A stretch of DNA of 12,004 bases, from contig URVB01000073.1 in NCBI GenBank assembly GCA_900551075.1, positions 1-12,004 on the forward strand, in the 5' to 3' direction. Position 1 is the stretch's first letter, and each line of letters starts with the position of its first letter. The notes beneath the pieces were generated by a model. It saw only the letters and a list, made by a program, of their open reading frames with translations. It did no database searches and was not told the DNA's origin. This DNA is from an uncultured Blautia sp. GTDB lineage: Bacteria; Bacillota; Clostridia; Lachnospirales; Lachnospiraceae. Made by a program: the position numbers and the translations under genes. This document shows positions 1 to 5,106 of the stretch, piece after piece.

Positions 1-752
1 AAGAGATTCAGCTTGTTTTGGTGGCAACCTGTTCTTCTGCGTATTATTTCCCAAGTGCCGCATGCCAGGTGCAGGCAGCGCTTGGGCTTACCAATGCGGC
101 AGCTATGGATATCAGTGCTGCGTGTTCCGGATTTTTGTTTGCGCTTCATACAGCGCATGCTTATATTGCAGGAGGAATTTATCAGAAAGCTCTGGTGATC
201 GGCGCAGACACGATGTCCAGGATTATAGACTGGGAGGACAGAAGCACCTGTGTGCTGTTTGGAGATGGCGCCGGGGCCTGTGTTGTGCAGGCAGATGAGG
301 AAGGAATCGTGGATTTTCTGCAGTATAGTGACGGAAAAGGAGGAAAGGTGCTGACGAGTGCGGCAGCAACCCTGAAAACACCTCTCTGTGCAGAAGGCAG
401 CATGAAGCCTCTGTATATGGAAGGACAGGCTGTTTTTAAGTTTGCAGTCAAGACCATACCGGAATCTGTAAAGAAATTGCTGGAGAAGACAGAGACGGAT
501 ATCGAAGAGGTAAGATATTTTGTTCTTCACCAGGCAAACAGCAGAATCATCCGTTCTGCTGCAAAGCACCTTGGTGTATCGGAAGAGAAATTTCCTATGA
601 ATCTGAATTTACATGGAAATACTACAGCAGCAAGCATTCCAATTCTTTTGGATGAAATGAACAGAAGCAAAATGCTGCAAAGAGGCGACCTGCTGGTACT
701 CAATGCTTTTGGTGCAGGGCTTACCTGGGGCGCGGCACTGCTGCGCTGGTAA
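1..752 (+). CDS. fabH: 3-oxoacyl-ACP synthase III (KAS III), 5' end missing
   Basis: This is the C-terminal part, about 250 residues, of a ketoacyl-ACP synthase III, which condenses acetyl-CoA (or another short acyl-CoA) with malonyl-ACP to start type II fatty acid synthesis in the cytoplasm. The reading frame is open from base 3, so the start lies outside the window; family members are about 320 residues, so some 70 are missing. The thiolase-fold catalytic triad is complete: Cys in AACSGF (codon 123-125), His in VLHQAN (codon 528-530) and Asn in LHGNTTAAS (codon 618-620). The C-terminal GAGLTWGAALLRW is typical of the family and the stop is at 750-752. There is no other fab gene downstream, so it is either solitary or the last gene of an operon lying to the left. 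Its 3' end faces pduL with a 4-bp gap. A related KAS III-like enzyme is possible, but FabH is the best call. Confidence 0.93.
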   Translation, partial: EIQLVLVATCSSAYYFPSAACQVQAALGLTNAAAMDISAACSGFLFALHTAHAYIAGGIYQKALVIGADTMSRIIDWEDRSTCVLFGDGAGACVVQADEEGIVDFLQYSDGKGGKVLTSAAATLKTPLCAEGSMKPLYMEGQAVFKFAVKTIPESVKKLLEKTETDIEEVRYFVLHQANSRIIRSAAKHLGVSEEKFPMNLNLHGNTTAASIPILLDEMNRSKMLQRGDLLVLNAFGAGLTWGAALLRW

Positions 753-756
753 GGAA

Positions 757-1395
757 TTATCTGTGAATCCCGGAAAGTACTTCTTCAATCCATTTGTCCG
801 TATTATAATTGTGATCGAATAATTGGACAATTACGCCGTACGGTTCTGCGTCACTGGAAAAAGCATTGGCCTCGTCTGTGTCCACATGCATGGCAAGACG
901 GAAATCCTGGTTTACACGAACCACAACATCCGCATAGATCAGAGCACGCCCGTAGCTTTTGGTCAGGACGAATACTTCGTCATTATCACGGACCCGAAGC
1001 GTCCATGCCTCGTCCGGAGTCATATGTATATGTCGTTTTGCAACGATAACGCCTTTGGGGATTTCAAGCTCACCCAGGGGCCCGCAAAGCGTGCAGCCTG
1101 GAGTTCCGGCAGTATCTCCCGATTGGCGGATTATACCGGGAAGCCCAAGCTTTCTGGTATCTGTCAGGGACAGCTCTACCTGAGTTTCCCTCCGGAACGG
1201 ACCGAGAATCGCCATGTTTTCGAATTCTCCTTTAGGCCCCTTTACAGTCAGACGCTCTTCGCAGAGATATTGTCCGGGCTGGCTCAATTCTTTTACATAG
1301 TGCAGTTTTGCACCCTCCCCGAACAGCTTTTCAAAATCCTCCCCGGATACATGGATATGACGGGCAGATGTTTCAATAGGGATTTTTACACTCAT
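757..1395 (-). CDS. pduL: PduL-type phosphate acyltransferase (phosphotransacylase)
   Basis: This 212-residue protein is a PduL-family phosphotransacylase, which interconverts acyl-CoA and acyl phosphate (acetyl-CoA to acetyl phosphate, or propionyl-CoA in some microcompartments). It is unrelated in fold to the classical Pta. The family's paired metal-binding motifs are visible: ARHIHVS (His13, His15) and AKRHIHM (His122, His124), with GPFRRETQVELS (Arg68/69, Glu74) and AMHVDTDEA (His170) as further conserved active-site segments. The open frame extends about 100 codons upstream, but the start at 1395 is preceded by GGAGG with a 7-base gap and begins directly with the family's IPIETSARHIHVS, so I chose it. 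There is no N-terminal extension of the kind that targets PduL to microcompartments, which suggests a free cytosolic enzyme working on acetyl-CoA. No acetate kinase gene lies beside it. It is transcribed convergently to fabH and divergently from the transglutaminase gene. Confidence 0.93.
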   Translation of the reverse strand: MSVKIPIETSARHIHVSGEDFEKLFGEGAKLHYVKELSQPGQYLCEERLTVKGPKGEFENMAILGPFRRETQVELSLTDTRKLGLPGIIRQSGDTAGTPGCTLCGPLGELEIPKGVIVAKRHIHMTPDEAWTLRVRDNDEVFVLTKSYGRALIYADVVVRVNQDFRLAMHVDTDEANAFSSDAEPYGVIVQLFDHNYNTDKWIEEVLSGIHR

Positions 1396-1402
1396 GCTTG
1401 TA

Positions 1403-1407
1403 CCTCC
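1403..1407 (-). promoter_or_regulatory. ribosome binding site that fixes the pduL start
   Basis: GGAGG on the minus strand lies 7 bases before the ATG at 1395. It argues against the 100-codon upstream extension of the open frame, which would read through the promoter and leader. Confidence 0.8.
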
Positions 1408-1454
1408 GTAATTCAGGCACGGCGGGATCATTTTTATAATGAGGACCCTCGCGC

Positions 1455-1474
1455 AAAAAAGTCCGCAAGCGGAC
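1455..1474 (-). promoter_or_regulatory. terminator-like hairpin at the start of the pduL leader
   Basis: On the minus strand the perfect dyad GTCCGC-TT-GCGGAC (realistically five base pairs closing a four-base loop) is followed at once by six T residues. This has the form of a short intrinsic terminator. It lies between the proposed pduL promoter (1484-1512) and the pduL ATG, and begins only a few bases after the expected transcription start. It could be a 5' protective hairpin, an attenuator, or the terminator of some other minus-strand transcript. The sequence alone does not decide. Confidence 0.5.
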
Positions 1475-1483
1475 TCCTTGTTC

Positions 1484-1512
1484 AGTGTAACTCCTGCAGA
1501 AGAAAATATCAA
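1484..1512 (-). promoter_or_regulatory. sigma-A type promoter for pduL
   Basis: Reading the minus strand, TTGATA (bases 1512-1507) is separated by 17 bases from TACACT (bases 1489-1484). The expected start of transcription is near 1477, giving a leader of about 80 bases before the ATG at 1395. The match to the -35 is good and to the -10 moderate. Confidence 0.6.
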
Positions 1513-1515
1513 CTC

Positions 1516-1532
1516 TTTTCTTGCAGAGAAAA
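1516..1532. repeat. inverted repeat between the divergent promoters
   Basis: TTTTCT, a 5-base spacer TGCAG, then AGAAAA forms a dyad that covers the expected -35 position of the plus-strand promoter and lies just upstream of the minus-strand -35. Its position suits an operator, but the arms are short and AT-rich, so chance is possible. Confidence 0.35.
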
Positions 1533-1534
1533 TA

Positions 1535-1543
1535 TGATATAAT
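1535..1543 (+). promoter_or_regulatory. extended -10 promoter for the transglutaminase gene cluster
   Basis: The extended -10 element TGATATAAT is perfect; TATAAT occupies 1538-1543. No good -35 is found 16-18 bases upstream (the sequence there is CTTTTC), which is common for extended -10 promoters. Transcription would start near 1550, leaving a leader of about 36 bases before the ATG at 1586. Confidence 0.65.
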
Positions 1544-1585
1544 AAACGCATAGTAGAGTGCAGATAAATCTGAAAGGAGCAATGG

Positions 1586-2815
1586 ATGAAAAGAAGACGA
1601 TTTCCATGGATGATTTTTCTGATTCTTATTCTTGCGGTATTGCCCGCAGCAGCAGGACAGATAAGAAAGGAAAAAGACAATGCCGGAAGCGGCATTGATA
1701 AGATCGTGGGAACTGCCAGAGAAATCCTTCTCCAGGAGCCGGAGGAAATCAGAGAACTCAGAAAGCAGGAGGTGCCGCAGACGGATGAAGGGCATCAGGA
1801 ATATTATTTTCAGCTTTTGGATGATGCAGAAAAACGCGGCTATAGAGAAATGCTGGAGGGAATCCGGAATCGTGATCCGGAATTTTATCTGACGATTTCA
1901 GAGGATACACAGGTGGACAGGGTTTATCATGCGGTTTTAAAGGATCATCCGGAGCTGTTTTGGGTGCATAACCGGGAGCAGGTATATAAGACCACTTACT
2001 CGAACAGTGATTACTGCCTGTTTTCACCCGGATATACCTATACGGATGCGGAAATTCAGGAAATTGCCCGGTCTATGGAGTCTGCTTTTGACGAGGTTTC
2101 CGCATTGATTCCGGAGCAGGCGGATGACTATGAAAAGACCAGGATTGTGTACACGTATCTGATTGATACGGTAGAATATATGACTTCAGAGCATGACCAG
2201 AGCATTGCAGGCGCTTTTTGGAAAAAGAGTGCGGTTTGTGCCGGTTATGCAGGGGCTGTCCAATATTTGCTTGAGCGCCTTGGTATTCCCTGCATTTATG
2301 TGGAGGGAAGCGTGGCGGACAGCGAGGAAGGACATGCATGGAATATTGTGCGGCTGGATGGCCAGTATTATTATGTGGATACCACAAATGGAGACCAGCC
2401 GGAATTTCTGGAGGGAGATGCCGTGCAGATGGCGGAGCATAAAACAACGATTTATGATTACCTCTGTCCGTTCCCGGAGGAATATGAAATGCATTATACG
2501 GCTTCGTCAGAGTTTGCATTGCCGGCATGTCATGCTCATGACAAAAACTTTTATGTATTGAACCAGGCATGCTTTGACACGTATGACCGGCAGGAAATTT
2601 ATGATTACTGCTGTATGCGGCTGAATAACGGGGCGGCAGTGGTCCGGTTTAAATTCAGCAGCCAGGAGGCATTTGATGCCGCCTGCCGGGAATGGATAGA
2701 AGAAGAGGAGATACAGAATGCTGCCAGATACTATATGGGCTTATACGGGCTCTCGGAAGTGGAGTATCATTACGGGATTCTGGAGAATCTGAAAACTCTG
2801 TATTTTATGTTTTAG
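1586..2815 (+). CDS. secreted or membrane-anchored transglutaminase-like (TGc domain) protein
   Basis: A 409-residue protein with an N-terminal MKRRR stretch followed by a hydrophobic segment (residues 8-23) that should act as a signal peptide or membrane anchor, so the rest is expected outside the cell. The transglutaminase-like core lies at about residues 185-270, with the cysteine-protease-like triad in the usual order: Cys218 in KSAVCAGYA, His250 in EGHAWN, and Asp265 in YYYVDTT. Bacterial members of this fold are mostly peptidases or of unknown role, and true cross-linking cannot be assumed. Residues 50-180 are a helical, charged region without a recognised domain, and residues 300-409 a further unassigned region. 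The start has AAAGGAG 6 bases upstream; an out-of-frame ATG at 1582 can be ignored. The next gene follows after 12 bases, so they are probably cotranscribed. Exact substrate unknown. Confidence 0.85.
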   Translation: MKRRRFPWMIFLILILAVLPAAAGQIRKEKDNAGSGIDKIVGTAREILLQEPEEIRELRKQEVPQTDEGHQEYYFQLLDDAEKRGYREMLEGIRNRDPEFYLTISEDTQVDRVYHAVLKDHPELFWVHNREQVYKTTYSNSDYCLFSPGYTYTDAEIQEIARSMESAFDEVSALIPEQADDYEKTRIVYTYLIDTVEYMTSEHDQSIAGAFWKKSAVCAGYAGAVQYLLERLGIPCIYVEGSVADSEEGHAWNIVRLDGQYYYVDTTNGDQPEFLEGDAVQMAEHKTTIYDYLCPFPEEYEMHYTASSEFALPACHAHDKNFYVLNQACFDTYDRQEIYDYCCMRLNNGAAVVRFKFSSQEAFDAACREWIEEEEIQNAARYYMGLYGLSEVEYHYGILENLKTLYFMF

Positions 2816-2827
2816 TGGAGGAAATTT

Positions 2828-3748
2828 ATGATAGAAATTCTATGGCGTATTATGAATATAGCGGACCGTGTCCGTAATATGTCTGTAGTTTCCACGGCAG
2901 CTATGGGGATATTCGGCGTTTTACTGGTGTTTGGAGTGATTAATTGTATACTGGGATATCGGCTTCTGCGTTTTTGGATGATGCTGTTTGGTTTTGTCAT
3001 CGGAGCGGGAATCGGTCTTGGTGTCGCTTACAGCTCCGGTACACAGGAGCAATATGTGTATATCGGCGCGGCATTGGCAGTTGGTGTGATTTTGGCAATT
3101 CTGGCATTTTTGATTTATAAAGTGGGTATTTTTATTTTAGGCGCAGGTCTTGGGCTGGCACTGAGTATATATGTTCTGCATCCCACTACATCCTTTGTGT
3201 TTTTTTTGTGTTTATTGGCTGGTGCGGCAGTGGGCATCGTGGCTATGCGTCAGGCGAGGGGGGTGATCATTGTTGGCACCAGTCTGCTGGGCGGAATTTT
3301 GGCAGGATTTTCTCTGGCCAAGCTGGGTAATATGGAAGAAATTCCCTATGGCATTGCAATGAGTGCCGGATTTGCAGTTCTTGGTATATTGATTCAGTTT
3401 GCAACAAATAAGCCCCGGATAGAAGAGGAGGAAGAAGAGGAGGACAGGCCGAAGAAGCGCAGGCGAAAAGGGAGTCAGGCAAAGAGGGCCGGAGGATACA
3501 GCTCTGACGGGTATGCGGCGGAAGATTATTTCGAAGACTATGGAGTAGACGAATACGAAATAGAAGAGGAACTGGAGAAAGAGGAAGCCTACGAAAGGCT
3601 GAAGGAAGAACGGCGGAAACAAATCAAAAAGGCACAGAGGAAAAGGCGGGGAGAATCGGCCGGGAATGACGGGAAGGTGAACAGAAATGGCAAAAGAAGC
3701 AAAGACCAACGCCATGAGGATGCTGGAGAGACAGAAGATTTCTTATGA
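2828..3748 (+). CDS. seven-helix DUF4203/TMEM198-like membrane protein with charged cytoplasmic tail
   Basis: A 306-residue membrane protein. Seven hydrophobic segments can be read at about residues 19-43, 47-68, 76-97, 99-117, 121-140, 144-164 and 172-192, rich in Gly and Ala, which resembles the bacterial DUF4203 (TMEM198-like) family; its biochemical role is not known to me. After the last helix comes a strongly charged tail of about 110 residues: a run of seven Glu (199-205), then a KKRRRK cluster, a Tyr/Asp/Glu-rich stretch (222-248) and a likely helical Lys/Arg/Glu stretch (249-275). The tail is expected in the cytoplasm if the positive clusters follow the positive-inside rule. GGAGG lies 6 bases before the ATG. 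The last 20 codons overlap the start of the ybaK gene in another frame. The gene probably belongs to one operon with the transglutaminase-like gene. Confidence 0.8.
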   Translation: MIEILWRIMNIADRVRNMSVVSTAAMGIFGVLLVFGVINCILGYRLLRFWMMLFGFVIGAGIGLGVAYSSGTQEQYVYIGAALAVGVILAILAFLIYKVGIFILGAGLGLALSIYVLHPTTSFVFFLCLLAGAAVGIVAMRQARGVIIVGTSLLGGILAGFSLAKLGNMEEIPYGIAMSAGFAVLGILIQFATNKPRIEEEEEEEDRPKKRRRKGSQAKRAGGYSSDGYAAEDYFEDYGVDEYEIEEELEKEEAYERLKEERRKQIKKAQRKRRGESAGNDGKVNRNGKRSKDQRHEDAGETEDFL

Positions 3749-4166
3749 GGCACTGACATATGAATGCGATGAATTCATTGATGGAATTCATTGTGCCGAT
3801 TTGACGGGAACTCCTCATGAGCAGTCCTTTAAGACCTTGGTCATGGAAGGAAAAAGCGGCGGCTATTATGTGTTTGCGGTGCCGGTCGAAAAAGAAGTGG
3901 ACCGCAAGGCGGCAGCTAAGGCTGTAGGTGAGAAGACCGTCGACATGATTCATGTGAAGGATATTCAGAGGATTACCGGGTATATCCGGGGCGGCTGCAG
4001 CCCGCTTGGGTTGAAGAAGCGGTATGTGACTGTATTTGATGCATCAGCGGGCAAGTTTGAAGAGATTTATATCAGCGGTGGACGGATCGGACTGACCCTG
4101 AAAGTTCCGGTTTTGGATCTTTTGAAGGTGACGGGTGGGAAGCTTGCAGAGATTACTATGGTATGA
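3687..4166 (+). CDS. ybaK: Cys-tRNA(Pro)/Cys-tRNA(Cys) deacylase, YbaK/EbsC family
   Basis: A 159-residue cytosolic protein of the YbaK branch of the ProX/INS editing superfamily. YbaK hydrolyses Cys-tRNA(Pro) made by mistake by prolyl-tRNA synthetase, acting in trans. The length matches the family. Visible features are the N-terminal KTNAMRMLE helix, the strand-and-lysine segment SFKTLVM (Lys49, matching the family's essential lysine), YVFAVPVEKEVD, and the glycine-rich GYIRGGCSPLGLKKR (residues 98-111) that lines the substrate pocket. The ATG at 3687 lies 62 bases inside the previous gene. I accept this start because the conserved N-terminus begins there and GGAAGGTGA lies a few bases upstream. 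Overlap suggests translational coupling. It could alternatively be a related editing paralogue with different tRNA preference. Confidence 0.9.
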   Translation: MAKEAKTNAMRMLERQKISYEALTYECDEFIDGIHCADLTGTPHEQSFKTLVMEGKSGGYYVFAVPVEKEVDRKAAAKAVGEKTVDMIHVKDIQRITGYIRGGCSPLGLKKRYVTVFDASAGKFEEIYISGGRIGLTLKVPVLDLLKVTGGKLAEITMV

Positions 4167-4167
4167 T

Positions 4168-4186
4168 GCCTGCATAGGCAGGTTTT
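4168..4186 (+). terminator. weak intrinsic terminator after ybaK
   Basis: CCTGC, loop ATAG, GCAGG is followed by TTTT, immediately after the ybaK stop at 4164-4166. The stem has only five base pairs and the T run four bases, so read-through into the next gene is likely. Confidence 0.45.
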
Positions 4187-4208
4187 ATCATAACAAAATA
4201 TTACATAC

Positions 4209-4215
4209 AAGGAGG
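4209..4215 (+). promoter_or_regulatory. ribosome binding site that fixes the start at 4222
   Basis: AAGGAGG lies 6 bases before the ATG at 4222. It selects this start over an in-frame ATG 29 codons upstream that overlaps ybaK and would bury the signal peptide. Confidence 0.8.
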
Positions 4216-4221
4216 AATCGT

Positions 4222-5043
4222 ATGAAGGAGAAAAGATTTATGAAAAAGCTGGCGGCATGCTTTCTGTTCGGATTGCTGCTTGCAGCTATGGCAGTTCCGG
4301 TATCTGCGGCAGCTTATTCCAAAAAGGCGGAAAAGACCGTAAGCAAGGGGCAGAGCTACCATATCATGAACAACAACATCAGCAAGAACAAAGTAAAGAA
4401 GTGTACCGTGACGATTACGGCAAGCAGCGGAAGCAAATATGATATTGCCGTGGCAGTAGACGGTGTAGAAGTCACGATTAAAGGACATACGGCCCGGAAG
4501 GAGGTTATACCAGTTTCCGGCAGTGATCTGATAAAATCCAGTACAGGAAGCAACAAGGGAATGCTGGCCTGTATTAAAGTAACCAAAGGAAAAGTAAGGG
4601 TTAAGGTAAGCTATACGACCGGCTACAAGAAGGGCAGTCTTACCTTTGTAAAGCAAAAAAGCTCACACCAGCCTCTGAAACAAGTGACTGTTAAGAAAGA
4701 TCGAAGAGTTCGGTTGAACCAGAAGGGCGGCAATCTGGATTATATGCCGCTGATCATGAGCGGAAAGAGCGGAACCTCCATAAGAAGAGCTTTGGACGGT
4801 ACGGTAAAGGGAACTTATCGTTATGAAACCTATACCTTTGGCTCCGGTTCTCTTGCTTACAGATATTATGAGAATAAAGTGAAGGCAGATAGCGGTTACT
4901 GGCCGAAGGATCTGAGAATAAATTCCACTTCCTGGCTGGTGCCTCTCGGCGGAAGAGATTCTGGCTGGATGACGACAACAAGGGGAACGGCCACTTATTA
5001 TTATCCCTCAGATTATCTGAAGATTGCCGTATCAACAAAATAA
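4222..5043 (+). CDS. lysine-rich secreted protein of unknown function
   Basis: A 273-residue protein that I do not recognise. Its N-terminus is a textbook signal peptide: basic MKEKRFMKK, a hydrophobic core (about residues 10-26) and a PVSA-A cleavage site near residue 28. There is no LPXTG motif, no lipobox and no C-terminal membrane segment, so it should be released or held by charge. The mature part is strongly basic, with roughly 32 lysines against few acidic residues, and is rich in Ser, Thr, Gly and Tyr, with alternating polar and hydrophobic stretches that suggest beta structure. Only two cysteines remain in the mature part, in KKCTV and LACIKV, so one disulfide is possible. There may be two halves (about 35-145 and 150-273). 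It follows ybaK after 55 bases with a weak terminator between, and no convincing promoter was seen, so it may share the upstream transcript. Confidence 0.75.
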   Translation: MKEKRFMKKLAACFLFGLLLAAMAVPVSAAAYSKKAEKTVSKGQSYHIMNNNISKNKVKKCTVTITASSGSKYDIAVAVDGVEVTIKGHTARKEVIPVSGSDLIKSSTGSNKGMLACIKVTKGKVRVKVSYTTGYKKGSLTFVKQKSSHQPLKQVTVKKDRRVRLNQKGGNLDYMPLIMSGKSGTSIRRALDGTVKGTYRYETYTFGSGSLAYRYYENKVKADSGYWPKDLRINSTSWLVPLGGRDSGWMTTTRGTATYYYPSDYLKIAVSTK

Positions 5044-5052
5044 CAGGGTATT

Positions 5053-5085
5053 AAAACAGGGACGGCAGCCGCCGTCCCTGTTTTT
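5053..5085. terminator. strong bidirectional intrinsic terminator
   Basis: CAGGGACGGC (5057-5066), loop AGCC, GCCGTCCCTG (5071-5080) form a perfect 10-bp GC-rich stem, flanked by AAAA on the left and TTTTT on the right that extend it to 14 pairs. It gives a U tract on both strands, so it can end both the secreted-protein gene and the convergent ABC-F gene. Confidence 0.93.
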
Positions 5086-5106
5086 AAGATAAGATGAAAA
5101 ATCAGT

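Noticed and set aside
823..1542. A 239-codon open frame on the plus strand across pduL
   Set aside because: It is antisense to a clear PduL coding sequence, shows no family resemblance, and has no ribosome binding site that fits.
1396..1695. Upstream extension of the pduL frame by about 100 codons
   Set aside because: It reads through the pduL promoter, the leader hairpin and into the transglutaminase gene; the conserved family N-terminus and a good ribosome binding site place the start at 1395.
2073..2570. Minus-strand open frames over the transglutaminase-like gene
   Set aside because: They have the odd composition (many His, Pro, Cys) typical of antisense translation and no supporting signals.
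4135..4221. A start 29 codons upstream for the lysine-rich secreted protein
   Set aside because: It overlaps ybaK and would put about 30 polar residues before the signal peptide, while AAGGAGG points to 4222.
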